The notes below the pieces were generated by a model, which saw only the letters and a program-made list of their open reading frames with translations, made no database searches and was not told the origin of the DNA. DNA of 64,000 nucleotides from JAKAVN01 sp963796565 (lineage in GTDB: Bacteria > Desulfobacterota > Binatia > Binatales > Binataceae), in contig CAWCMA010000004.1 of NCBI GenBank assembly GCA_963796565.1, positions 310,001-374,000 on the forward strand. Reading direction: 5' to 3'. Positions 54,683 through 61,664 of the stretch are shown piece by piece; positions within the stretch are counted from its first letter, which is position 1, and every line of letters starts with the position of its first letter. Position numbers and translations under genes: made by a program.

Positions 54683-55007
54683 TCGGATCACCCAAGGAAA
54701 TTCAGCTACGGTTCGGTCCTCGCGCATCAGCTCCCATCCGATGCGTCGTCAGAATCGGGCCGTTCTGTGTCTCGACGCGGTGAGACATCGAAGCCGAGTT
54801 TGAAACGGTCTCGCGAGACGCCCGCGCCACCCGACGGCACGAGGCGGAGCAATTCGCCGGCTCGCCCGAGCGGTTGGTGTATCGGGGACAGCACGGATGG
54901 ATCGGGGTGTAACCTTGTCGACTGCGCCTGATACTTCGCGCTCCCCCGGCCTTCGGAACCTTCAGCGGTCCGATTGTTGCGGTAACACCCTTCGAGAGGA
55001 CATACGC
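54683..55007. other. intergenic stretch without recognised gene
   Basis: These 325 bp have open frames on both strands but no start with a ribosome binding site and no natural-looking product. A 12-bp palindrome GTCTCGCGAGAC lies at 54809-54820 and could be an operator. Nothing else was seen. Confidence 0.35.
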
Positions 55008-55406
55008 GTGAATACTCAAATTGAAATCGATCTGGGGTTGGCGAGAGTCAGCGACGACGCACTGGCGATGCTTGAAGGGGGAAACGGGATTGCGAGCCTG
55101 CCTCCGGAAGTGTTCAGCAAGCTGCTGGACGCGCTCGCCGAGGAGCATCTGCGCCGATTCGGCGCGCGCGGAGGTGGGGCGGCAATGCTCAAAGTGCCGA
55201 CGAGGACGCTTGACGCCGACGAGCTGTGGCACTCGTTGCGAATGCTGGGAAACTGGCTCAGCAATACCGATGAGGCCACCCGCGGCGATCCCGACCTGGA
55301 AGGGGTGAGCGAGGTTATTGCGAGGATGTGGATGGGGATGCGCGGAGTGCTCAGCGAGGTTACTGACGGGATTGCCGACGAGACGCTACGCGAGACCAGC
55401 AACTAG
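55008..55406 (+). CDS. hypothetical acidic helical protein
   Basis: A 132-residue protein from GTG 55008, which follows CGAGAGGA at good spacing; the frame is open upstream to 54897 but with unlike composition. The product is helical, with EIDLGLARVSDDALAMLEGG, SKLLDALAEEHLRRF and LWHSLRMLGNWLSNTDE. No signal, membrane helix or metal motif. Family unknown. It stands at the left border of the accessory region. Confidence 0.6.
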   Translation: MNTQIEIDLGLARVSDDALAMLEGGNGIASLPPEVFSKLLDALAEEHLRRFGARGGGAAMLKVPTRTLDADELWHSLRMLGNWLSNTDEATRGDPDLEGVSEVIARMWMGMRGVLSEVTDGIADETLRETSN

Positions 55407-55566
55407 AAACGAGGACGAGAATATGGAGGACGCTATGACGCTCTCTCAGAGGCGGCGTAGCGGGCTTCGTGCAAATCGGAAAGCTTCTCGAGATTGAATT
55501 CCGGGATAAGGAATAGTCAAGATAAGCAAGCGTCAAGACATGGTCGGGATAAAGGGGATCGACGGA

Positions 55567-55764
55567 ATGAAAACGATGCTGCTGTGTCAATCCTGCGGAG
55601 GCGTCGTGGGCGGCAGCGCTGCGGAAATCGAGCCGGACATCCTCTCGGAAGACGTGCGCAAGTTCGAGCGCGATCACGGTCTCGAGCCGCGCACCGTGCT
55701 GATCGTCTGTCCCCGATGTGGAGAGCGATCGAAGCTTTCGATTAAACGAGCGCCCGAGCAATAA
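55567..55764 (+). CDS. small zinc-ribbon protein
   Basis: A 65-residue protein from ATG 55567 (GTG-type start at 55540 possible). MKTMLLCQSCGGVVGG carries one CxxC and VLIVCPRCGERSKLSIK the second, so one zinc ribbon separated by a helix (DILSEDVRKFERDHGLEPRT). Stand-alone zinc ribbons of this type are common in mobile regions. A degenerate copy of its middle part lies at about 56765-56815. Confidence 0.6.
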   Translation: MKTMLLCQSCGGVVGGSAAEIEPDILSEDVRKFERDHGLEPRTVLIVCPRCGERSKLSIKRAPEQ

Positions 55765-55840
55765 TTGCGTGAACCGGGGTTCGAAGGCCATCATTCTCCA
55801 GCCGCTTTGAGCTGCAGCTCCGATGATTCCGAATCCCGGA

Positions 55841-55858
55841 GGAGCGGCGTTCCGCTCC
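55841..55858. terminator. candidate bidirectional terminator
   Basis: GGAGCGG-CGTT-CCGCTCC forms a tight 7-bp stem between the convergent genes ending at 55764 and 55870, followed by ccccgtttcggttt on the plus strand. The T-tract is weak, so this is a candidate only. Confidence 0.45.
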
Positions 55859-55869
55859 CCCGTTTCGGT

Positions 55870-56298
55870 TTAGTTGGGTTGGATACAGGTGGCGTAGGTG
55901 GTCACGTTCGCGACCTGGGCCGCGTGATTGACGACCGTAACCGTCCAGCCATGCGGATTGCTGTCTCCGGGAGTTCCCGAAAAGACCGGGCCATCGTTCA
56001 GCACCTTTGCCTTCACTACGTAACCGATCTTCGAATCCTTAGGCATCACCTGATAGCCGCCGCCCACTGCGTAGGTATCGTCACCGTCGCAATCCGCTTG
56101 CACCGTGACGACATGATTGACCTGAACCTGTGCGGTCGCACTCTGGGTCACGATTGAGAAAGTAGGGTCGTTATCCGTCTGCCAGCAATAATGTGGATTC
56201 CCCTTCTCGTCGGCACACGGATGCCCGTGTGCACTGGCTACGCCGACGGTACCAAGCAGCACCATCATCGCCGTCAGCAACACTCTTTTTGCGTTCAT
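55870..56298 (-). CDS. hypothetical secreted protein
   Basis: A 142-residue protein with a clear signal peptide (MNAKRVLLTAMMVLLGTVGV..ASA). The mature part is beta-rich, with HPCADEKGNPHYCW, VTVQADCDGDDTYAVGGGYQ and a C-terminal TVTVVNHAAQVANVTTYATC, four cysteines in all. The pattern ADCxxG...GGGY..(strand)...WxVxVxN resembles a family of small secreted beta-sandwich proteins in soil bacteria, which I cannot name. Purine-poor leader; ATG 56298. Confidence 0.75.
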   Translation of the reverse strand: MNAKRVLLTAMMVLLGTVGVASAHGHPCADEKGNPHYCWQTDNDPTFSIVTQSATAQVQVNHVVTVQADCDGDDTYAVGGGYQVMPKDSKIGYVVKAKVLNDGPVFSGTPGDSNPHGWTVTVVNHAAQVANVTTYATCIQPN

Positions 56299-56570
56299 AA
56301 ATTGTCTACCTATCTCCGTCTGTAAATTGTTTCGTACCCTAATGCTTCTCTTCAGCTCTGTTTTGGGAGGGCTGAACCTCTCGACTCACCGCGTCCCGAA
56401 GCGTCTGGCCCCAATAAGGGCAAGGCAGATAAGTGAAATCGACTTGCGGCGATGCCTCAGAGCCTCTTGCGCCATCCCTCTCTAAGCTTTCGTCCAACAC
56501 CGGCCAGTTAGGTTTTCGTGAATACGCCGGACTGAATAAACGTGACGTAAGCTGTATTAGAGAATATGAG

Positions 56571-56635
56571 AGATGTATAAGGCTGTATATACTAAATAAT
56601 AATGTCTAAACATATATTTAGCCTAATTCACATCT
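56571..56635. repeat. AT-rich imperfect palindrome
   Basis: AGATGTATAAGGCT (56571-56584) is mirrored by AGCCTAATTCACATCT (56620-56635), with the inner words gtatatactaaat / catatattta extending pairing. The loop contains aataataatgtc. In a genome of this GC content such a 65-bp AT-rich inverted repeat is conspicuous. It could be a regulatory site of the region or part of a mobile-element end or replication origin; nothing decides between them. Confidence 0.55.
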
Positions 56636-56757
56636 TATAGCGCATGTCGCAATTTGAGACAGGCTAGCCTTTTAGTCTCAGACGCATCGATGATCGGAAC
56701 GGAAAAGTGCCGTAGACATGGGCTAAAGCTGGGCGCTCTGACCAGATTGGGCGAGTC

Positions 56758-56820
56758 GCAGTGCTGAGGAAGTCGAGCCGGAACATCCCGGTCGAGGACG
56801 TTCGCAAGTTCGGTGAGGCT
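56758..56820 (+). pseudogene. relic of the 55567 zinc-ribbon gene
   Basis: The words gaagtcgagccgga-catcc and gaggacgttcgcaagttcg here match gaaatcgagccggacatcc and gaagacgtgcgcaagttcg inside the zinc-ribbon gene at about 55625-55670, with small insertions that break the frame. About three bases in four agree over 55 bp. No start, CxxC or ribosome binding site remains. Confidence 0.5.
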
Positions 56821-56899
56821 CTATTTCGGGGGTCATAGCACGCTCAGACGACGAATGCCGCTTTGGCGTTGGGGGGCAGGCCACCTGGTCGTTCTATGA

Positions 56900-57079
56900 A
56901 AAACCGGATGCGGCGAGCTTAAGCGCCGACGTCACACATCAGACGCCTTGGGCTGGCAGCGCGATCACCTCAAAGAGCATCCGAAACACGAGATCGAGAT
57001 CGTCGAGAAGCCTGAAGCCGCGAAGCCTGCGAAGGGCAAGGGCGCGAAAGCGAAGGCACCGAAGGAAGCCGTAGCGTAA
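56900..57079 (+). pseudogene. tail of a decayed gene ending in a Lys/Ala-rich segment
   Basis: The plus frame ending with TAA at 57077 reads DALGWQRDHLKEHPKHEIEI then EKPEAAKPAKGKGAKAKAP and is followed by a perfect terminator. Upstream it meets TGA at 56897, and no ATG or GTG precedes the sensible part; a neighbouring frame reads WSFYEKPDAASLSADV, suggesting an earlier frameshift. The Lys/Ala/Pro end is like disordered tails of nucleic-acid-binding proteins. Likely a gene that lost its front. Confidence 0.4.
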
Positions 57080-57099
57080 CTCCGCGCTTCGCTCTTCAA

Positions 57100-57137
57100 A
57101 ACGCCCGAGGAAGTTATTTCCTCGGGCGTTTTCTTTT
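57100..57137. terminator. strong Rho-independent terminator, active in both directions
   Basis: AACGCCCGAGGAA (57100-57112), loop gttat, TTCCTCGGGCGTT (57118-57130), then TTTTCTTTT. The 13-bp stem with T-run is a textbook terminator on the plus strand. On the minus strand the stem is followed by GTTTTGAAG, so it can also end the minus operon at 57174-57708. Confidence 0.88.
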
Positions 57138-57173
57138 AGCCCCCCACCTGGGCTTAAAATTTTGACGACCAGG

Positions 57174-57473
57174 CTACTTTGCCTTAAGACGAAGGTCATC
57201 GCTGGCGATGCACAGCGAGCTGATGATCTGGGCGTCCTCCCACTTGTAGCCCTCACGATGGTGGGGCTTCAGCACCTCAAGCCCACGATGAGTCCGATCC
57301 TGATTACACTCTGCGGCACTATCGTAAGAGTCTAGCTGCTGCCAGCGAGTCAGAGGTGCATTAGCATCGATATTGAAAGGCGGTGGTTGGCGCGTAATGG
57401 GCGGCAGCATTAAGTACCACCCACACCCGACGACTGCGGCGGCTCGGCAGAGGGTGATTCTTCGAGATGTCAC
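57174..57473 (-). CDS. small secreted WYL-P / CIxxDDxRLK family protein, copy A
   Basis: A 99-residue protein from GTG 57473, one base after the stop of the upstream gene. It has TLCRAAAVVGCGWYLMLPP (short hydrophobic helix), NAPLTRWQQLDSY, SAAECNQD and the C-terminal LCIASDDLRLKAK. These four motifs recur in the same order in the proteins at 58912, 59653 and 59923. Two cysteines (AAEC and LCI) are shared by all copies and could form a disulfide outside the membrane. The family is not one I recognise. Copy A has an extra 25 residues between the cysteines. Confidence 0.75.
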   Translation of the reverse strand: MTSRRITLCRAAAVVGCGWYLMLPPITRQPPPFNIDANAPLTRWQQLDSYDSAAECNQDRTHRGLEVLKPHHREGYKWEDAQIISSLCIASDDLRLKAK

Positions 57474-57474
57474 G

Positions 57475-57708
57475 TTAGGTTTGCGGTCCAAGCGTACCCG
57501 CAAGGCCCGGTGGGAACGTATTCGAATACGTTACAATCTGCCGAACGGGAGACAAATCGTCACCTGAAGAGACCTTCCATTGGCGTTGTCCTTCTGAAGC
57601 GCCGAAAATCGTCACCTTCAACTGGTGAAACTCACTCGGAAGCTTCTTCAACCACTGCAACATCCCCTCAGCGAAACTCTCCTCGGCCGTCTGAAAAGCG
57701 AGTCCCAC
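57475..57708 (-). CDS. small protein coupled to family copy A
   Basis: A 77-residue protein from GTG 57708 with the best ribosome binding site seen in this region: AGGAGGTG at ideal distance. The product, FQTAEESFAEGMLQWLKKLP and EFHQLKVTIFGASEGQRQWK, is a soluble-looking helix then strand pattern without signal or cysteines. The stop TAA and the next GTG are separated by one base, implying translational coupling. Unknown family. It might be a cytosolic partner or regulator of copy A; that is inference. Confidence 0.65.
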   Translation of the reverse strand: MGLAFQTAEESFAEGMLQWLKKLPSEFHQLKVTIFGASEGQRQWKVSSGDDLSPVRQIVTYSNTFPPGLAGTLGPQT

Positions 57709-57713
57709 GTTCT

Positions 57714-57721
57714 CACCTCCT
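57714..57721 (-). promoter_or_regulatory. strong Shine-Dalgarno box
   Basis: On the minus strand AGGAGGTG is followed by AGAAC and GTG 57708. This fixes the start of the 77-residue gene in an otherwise ambiguous stretch. Confidence 0.8.
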
Positions 57722-57810
57722 GTAACTAAATAAGATACTCCGGGCTTTGATTATGCGCGAGGTGCAGACGCGGCGCATGCGCGCGTTCGCTCGCGAGAGG
57801 CTAATACGAG

Positions 57811-58087
57811 ATGACTACCGGGGCTGATGTAAAGGCCGCTCGAAGCGCCTGGAATATCTGGACGCGCGTCCGCGAGGTGCTCAAGCAATTGCACAGGATA
57901 GAAGAGGCTGCGTTGCGTATCGCCGGCTTTGAAAAAGCGTGTCTACGATCTAGAAACCCGACCAGTACGATGTCCAGGTGAAAGCTGTCCGCATTGCGGA
58001 GAGCCCCGACTGGCCCTCGTGGTGGATGGCGTTGTAAAGTCCGGATACCTTTCGGCCCAGTCGCGCGCTTCGAGGAGGCTCTCGTGA
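57811..58087 (+). pseudogene. frameshifted coiled-coil zinc-ribbon gene
   Basis: From ATG 57811 the frame gives MTTGADVKAARSAWNIWTRV then REVLKQLHRIEEAALRIAG, ending at a TGA (57979). The +1 frame from about 57925 continues naturally as ALKKRVYDLETRPVRCPGES followed by CPHCGEPRLALVVDGVVKSG to TGA 58085. Joined, they make a typical short helix plus CxxxxCPxC zinc-binding protein, so a one-base indel near 57925-57940 has split the gene, or there is a sequence error. Confidence 0.5.
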
Positions 58088-58096
58088 AGACCCCAG

Positions 58097-58843
58097 ATGG
58101 TCATATGGCTCGACAACTGGCGAGATGTTTTCGACGGGTATCGCGGCCGAAAACCGCTTACGCCGTTGCGCTTCAGGGAGGGCTTCGTCTTGCATCGCGC
58201 TCCATCTGATGTAGCCGTAGGCACCTTTCTGGAAGTGTTCGGTGATCGTTTGTACAGGCGCCACCTAAATGAATCCGATGCCGGAGTGATGGTCGACCTG
58301 GGCGCCAACATCGGAATGGTTACTCTCGACTGGGCGAGCAGACTGCCCGGAGTAGTCGTCCATGCTTATGAACCATATCCTGACACCTTCGCAACTCTGG
58401 CGGCCAACATTACAGCGAACCAGATGTCAGCGCGTTTGCGAATTTACAATGAAGCCGTGAGCGGCCAACCGGGTACGCTCGTGCTTGGCCTAGTTTCAGG
58501 GCTCAGCGTGGGCCCGAGCGCCTACGGCGAATCTGCGCAGCTCAACGGATCTTCGAGCGTCCGCGTGCCGGCCGTATCGCTGGACCAGGTTGTCGCACGC
58601 TGCGCCAGCCAGGGTCCGATCAACCTGGTCAAGATGGACGTAGAGGGCGCGGAAGCCGACACCTTGGAGGGAGCCTCGTCCGACAGCCTTAAGAAGGTTG
58701 GTCAATTTGTCGTCGAGTATCATGATCATCTCTCCCCCGACGCGCGCTCGCGATGCGAGAGCGTTTTAAGACGCGCCGGATTTCGCTGCCGCGTCCATCA
58801 GCTCAGCGATAATCACGGTATCCTCTACGCTCGCCGCGACTAA
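58097..58843 (+). CDS. FkbM-family methyltransferase
   Basis: A 248-residue SAM-dependent methyltransferase. SAM motif I is GVMVDLGANIGMVTLDWAS, followed by VHAYEPYPDTFATLAANITA, the acidic loop PINLVKMDVEGAEADTLEGA and FVVEYHDHLSPDARSRCESV, all FkbM features. Such enzymes O-methylate sugars, polyketides or glycolipids and often sit in surface-polysaccharide islands. ATG 58097 is the first in frame. It is flanked by copies A and B of the small-protein family. Confidence 0.9.
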   Translation: MVIWLDNWRDVFDGYRGRKPLTPLRFREGFVLHRAPSDVAVGTFLEVFGDRLYRRHLNESDAGVMVDLGANIGMVTLDWASRLPGVVVHAYEPYPDTFATLAANITANQMSARLRIYNEAVSGQPGTLVLGLVSGLSVGPSAYGESAQLNGSSSVRVPAVSLDQVVARCASQGPINLVKMDVEGAEADTLEGASSDSLKKVGQFVVEYHDHLSPDARSRCESVLRRAGFRCRVHQLSDNHGILYARRD

Positions 58844-58911
58844 AGCATCGCGATCTCGTCGCCAAGGGGCTTCACACTCTCGTAACAGAAGTCTGCTATC
58901 ACGCCGCATGT

Positions 58912-59154
58912 ATGAAGCTTTGTCAGGCCGCCGCGCTCACCCTGACCGTCTGGTATCTGATGGCGCCGCCGGTCATCGCCAAGAACAATGCGTGGCTCCA
59001 AAACGACATCTTCGCACCGCTGTCGCAGTGGGGAAAGGCTGGAGTCTTCCCGACCGAGGAGGAATGCGACGCCAATCGACCTGTCAACTTTCTGTGCATT
59101 TCGGCCGACGACCCATCTCTCAAAAATAACCCGGTACGCGAGAGCAGGCGCTAG
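58912..59154 (+). CDS. small secreted WYL-P / CIxxDDxRLK family protein, copy B
   Basis: An 80-residue protein: LCQAAALTLTVWYLMAPP, IFAPLSQWGKAG, TEEECDAN and FLCISADDPSLKNNP. It is the shortest copy, with only about ten residues between the two shared cysteines, and has an extra RESRR end. A second ATG four bases upstream is in another frame. It follows the FkbM gene by 68 bp on the same strand. Confidence 0.75.
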   Translation: MKLCQAAALTLTVWYLMAPPVIAKNNAWLQNDIFAPLSQWGKAGVFPTEEECDANRPVNFLCISADDPSLKNNPVRESRR

Positions 59155-59652
59155 GCACGTCGCGCGAAGGCGAAGCAGGAAAATCTGCCTGAAATCGACG
59201 GCAACGCAGGCAGCGCGAGCGCATCCACCCGCCGCGTAGAGTTCGCATTCTTCGAGATATGTCGACTCCTTTTCGGACTCGGGCATGAAAGTCTCGTCGA
59301 AATAGCGCCACGCGGCCTGTGCCCGCGCGCGAGGCCACCCGCGCGTCCGCACGGCAGAGTTGGCATAGCGTGTCGAAGAAATCCGAGCATCAACGCTGGA
59401 TCATAGGCTCTCCAGATGCCTTCCGAAACTGTGAGCTTTTCTGGTTTTCCACATCGCTGGCGGCGTATGCTGGAGGCCGAGCGACACACGTTCCTGATCG
59501 CCCGCTCGCGGTCGCGACCGGCCTTCGACGATAACGCGGATAGAGGGACGGTGTTCGGAAGAAACTTGGCACTACGAATCCTCGGCTCTTATGGATAACC
59601 GGCTCAGGCTTCAACAGATCGGACAGGGTGGGCCTGTTAATATGGGCACGTC
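59155..59652. other. 498-bp stretch with a possible minus-strand relic
   Basis: No intact gene is evident. On the minus strand one frame (about 59437-59370) reads SEGIWRAYDPALMLGFLRHA and a second frame downstream reads AWRYFDETFMPESEKESTYL and EECELYAAGGC. The S/TE-x-W-x4-DP-x-x-ML-x-FLR word is like the start of a domain repeated in Planctomycetes proteins. If real, it is a frameshifted relic. The plus strand shows nothing before copy C. Confidence 0.3.
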
Positions 59653-59919
59653 ATGAGGACGTGCCACGCTGCTGCGCTCGCCTTGGTCGGCTGGTATCTG
59701 ATAATGGCGCCCACATTCCGCAACCCGCAAACTGACTCTTTCACGGTAGACCTGAATGCGCCCCTTTCGGCTTGGGATTTGGTTAGCAACTACTACAGCG
59801 CCGCCGATTGCGAATCGGCCGAAAGAGACTTGGTGGACACGGCGCGCCTCTATCCTAACGTTATCGCGTTCTACGCCCTATGCATTTCCAGTGACGATCC
59901 GCGCCTGATGGAGAGATAG
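59653..59919 (+). CDS. small secreted WYL-P / CIxxDDxRLK family protein, copy C
   Basis: An 88-residue protein: TCHAAALALVGWYLIMAP, LNAPLSAWDLVSNYY, SAADCESAERD and ALCISSDDPRLMER. It matches copy D best in the hydrophobic segment (ALVGWYLI). Its stop TAG is three bases before the GTG of copy D, so the two are probably translated together. GTTAATAT a few bases upstream may belong to a promoter, but no clear -35 partner was seen. Confidence 0.78.
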   Translation: MRTCHAAALALVGWYLIMAPTFRNPQTDSFTVDLNAPLSAWDLVSNYYSAADCESAERDLVDTARLYPNVIAFYALCISSDDPRLMER

Positions 59920-59922
59920 GCA

Positions 59923-60213
59923 GTGAACCTCCGCCACACCGCCGCGTTCGCCTTGGTCGGCTGGTATCTGATCGTGCCGCCAAATGTGGACAAACCCGAC
60001 GCGCCGCTGAGCACATGGAACACTATTAAGGTGTTCGATACCGCCGTCGAATGTCGCGACGCCCGGTCGAAATGGGAGATCGATAGTGTCGACATCGTCG
60101 AACAGAACGTGAAGCGCTACGGACATCTTCAGGAGGACGACAAGAGACAGCTTGCCCAAGGCCATGCCGCCCGGTGCATCGCTACCGACGATCCGCGCCT
60201 CAAAAACAAATAG
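59923..60213 (+). CDS. small secreted WYL-P / CIxxDDxRLK family protein, copy D
   Basis: A 96-residue protein from GTG 59923: RHTAAFALVGWYLIVPPNVD, DAPLSTWNTIKVFD, TAVECRDARSK and ARCIATDDPRLKNK. It has the longest, charged and helical, insert between the shared cysteines (EIDSVDIVEQNVKRYGHLQE). It ends a cluster B-C-D on the plus strand and is followed by the recombinase fragment. Confidence 0.78.
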   Translation: MNLRHTAAFALVGWYLIVPPNVDKPDAPLSTWNTIKVFDTAVECRDARSKWEIDSVDIVEQNVKRYGHLQEDDKRQLAQGHAARCIATDDPRLKNK

Positions 60214-60267
60214 TCGCCGTATTTTTTTGATTCGACCGCATAGTCGCGGCGCATACCCGAATGCCCG

Positions 60268-60534
60268 ATGGTGTTCCATCGCGACGGCAAGTCGGTGGGG
60301 TTGTTCCGCAAGAGTTGGGCGACGGCGTGCAAGAAGGCTGAACTCGGCGCGATGCTGATACATGACCTGCGGCGTTGCGCCGTCCGCAACATGATTCGGG
60401 CTGGAGTACCCGACAAGATCGCGATGTCGATCAGCGGGCATCAGACGCGATCCATCTTCGACCGCTACGACATCGTGACCGAGAACGACCTTGCGCGGGC
60501 TATGGACCGAGTGGGCGAGCACTTAGCCGCGTAG
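60268..60534 (+). pseudogene. tyrosine recombinase (integrase), C-terminal fragment
   Basis: An 88-residue remnant of a phage-type integrase. It has IHDLRRCAVRNMIRAGVPDK (the HxLRR box with catalytic His and Arg), MSISGHQTRSIFDRYDIVTE (GH and the catalytic Tyr). The N-terminal arm-binding and core domains are missing; the upstream sequence is copy D. It ends 115 bp from a tRNA-Phe-like sequence, the type of target such enzymes use. Not expected to be active. Confidence 0.88.
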
Positions 60535-60649
60535 CGGTCGAGACCACTAAGGTGGTTCCGCTCAAGAAAGTTGTGTCATAGTTTCGCGCATAGTAATGGC
60601 CTTGGTGGCCGGGTGGCGGTGAAAAATCTTCGGTATTTGCTAGATTTTT

Positions 60650-60724
60650 TGGTGGGCAGGGAGTGAATCGAACACTCGACACGAAGATTTTCAGTTTTCT
60701 GCTATGCCGACTGCCTATGTCCAG
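60650..60724 (-). other. tRNA-Phe-like remnant, probable attachment site
   Basis: On the minus strand the sequence contains an anticodon arm GAAAA-CTGAAAA-TCTTC (anticodon GAA), GTGTC, a perfect T-arm GAGTG-TTCGATT-CACTC, then CCTGCCC-A-CCA. Farther 5' the word AGTCGGCATAGCA resembles a D-arm half, but the first seven bases do not pair with CCTGCCC, so it is not an intact tRNA. A duplicated 3' half of a tRNA gene beside an integrase is the usual mark of an att site. Confidence 0.7.
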
Positions 60725-60793
60725 TGGGTACTAAATTTACTATCCAGTCGTCTAAACCTGTGAAAACTGTAGTGTTTCCGTATGGGGTGCGCG

Positions 60794-60861
60794 TGGGGGT
60801 ATGAGACCAGAAGCGTGCCAATGTCAGCGATTCTGCTAGATGGGGGTATAGCTGGGGGTAT
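60794..60861. repeat. three direct repeats TGGGGGTAT
   Basis: Copies begin at 60794, 60841 and 60853, the last two 12 bp apart. They lie 70-140 bp beyond the tRNA remnant, where arm-type integrase binding sites are usually found. A fourth partial copy (atggggtgc) is at 60782. Confidence 0.5.
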
Positions 60862-61173
60862 AGATTGAGATACGAAAAAAACCGAAAAAAGTCATTCTTC
60901 TAAAGATAAAGGGCAGGGCGTATCCCACCTCCACTCACCTCGCGCTCTTTGTCTGTCTATACGAAATAAACGAATTTGACGAAAAAGGCCGTGGATACTG
61001 AATTATTCGACGGATTGACGGGTCGGGGTTTACGAAATAAGGGTCAAGCACCATTCGGCCGCCTCGCAGCTTGTCGTGGATTGTCCGGCGCTTGTGGATG
61101 GTGTTGATGGACCGCCTGGCGCACGCTTCCGAGGCCGCCCGTCGCGATGTACGATCGCGACAGGAGGTGTGCT

Positions 61174-61560
61174 GTGGTTGAGGACAAGACGAATAAACCG
61201 CCGAAATGGGGTCCAAAGGTATCCATAGAGCCCCTCCACGAGCGCGAGCAGCATGTGCTGAGAGCTCAGCCCGCTGAACTTCCGTTACCGCCGCGGCGCC
61301 CACCGATACCCCCGCAACGACAACACAAGCGCCTCTGCCCCGACTGCGGAGGCTCGATGCGGACGCAAGAGAAGTCTGCTCAGGACATGGCCGGGATGGT
61401 GCACTTGGATAGCGAATGCCTAGACCGTAAGTGCGCCGGCCGACTGCGCGAAGACTACGAATCTGGTCACACGTACGGCCGGTGGTGCGGTATGCACGAA
61501 GGCGAGTGCCCCACAGACCCCGGACGTCTCTATAGACCATGTAGCAGCCCAAATCACTGA
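61174..61560 (+). CDS. hypothetical protein with C-terminal cysteine-rich zinc-binding part
   Basis: A 128-residue protein from GTG 61174, with AGGAGGTG (61162-61169) at good spacing, so the longer frame from 61147 is not used. A proline- and charge-rich N-terminal half (LPLPPRRPPIPPQRQHKR) precedes LCPDCGGSMRTQEK and LDSECLDRKCAGRLR, then WCGMHEGECPTDPG. Six cysteines suggest one or two zinc sites. It looks like a small protein of a mobile element. Function unknown. Confidence 0.65.
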   Translation: MVEDKTNKPPKWGPKVSIEPLHEREQHVLRAQPAELPLPPRRPPIPPQRQHKRLCPDCGGSMRTQEKSAQDMAGMVHLDSECLDRKCAGRLREDYESGHTYGRWCGMHEGECPTDPGRLYRPCSSPNH

Positions 61561-61566
61561 CGCGGG

Positions 61567-61644
61567 ATGGTGCGGTGGGACAGGCGGATGCGGGAGATCG
61601 TCAAGGGCGAGGTCTCGGAAAGGGTTGTGCAACTGCACGCGTAG
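61567..61644 (+). CDS. possible 25-residue downstream peptide
   Basis: ATG 61567 follows the stop of the previous gene by six bases and gives MVRWDRRMREIVKGEVSERV plus VQLHA, a plausible amphipathic helix. There is no separate ribosome binding site; translation would depend on coupling. Weakly supported. Confidence 0.22.
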   Translation: MVRWDRRMREIVKGEVSERVVQLHA

Positions 61645-61664
61645 GGGGATAGCTCAAGAACCTT

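Larger units (their letters stand above)
56299..57173. other. 875-bp gene-poor, partly AT-rich stretch with relics
   Basis: This stretch holds no intact gene. Its left half is AT-rich around 56540-56650 with a long imperfect palindrome; the middle has a relic of the zinc-ribbon gene; the right end has a decayed reading frame tail and a strong terminator, listed separately. The composition is far from that of the core genome. Confidence 0.6.
60535..61173. other. 639-bp att-like region without intact gene
   Basis: After the integrase fragment come the tRNA-Phe-like remnant, three TGGGGGTAT repeats and an AT-richer part (acgaaaaaaaccgaaaaaag). A minus-strand frame (about 60935-61150) reads SINTIHKRRTIHDKLRGG, but it has no start signal and may be chance. 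Best read as the scar of one or more integrations. Confidence 0.5.

Noticed and set aside
59151..59489. Intact minus-strand gene of 112 residues
   Set aside because: Only part of the frame looks natural, the rest reads better in another frame, and there is no ribosome binding site; kept only as a possible relic.
60650..60724. Functional tRNA-Phe gene
   Set aside because: The 5' acceptor bases do not pair with CCTGCCC and the D-arm is poor, so it is reported as a remnant or att site.
60935..61552. 205-residue minus-strand gene
   Set aside because: It overlaps a plus-strand gene with a strong start signal and has no start signal of its own; most of it is Arg/Ser-rich shadow.
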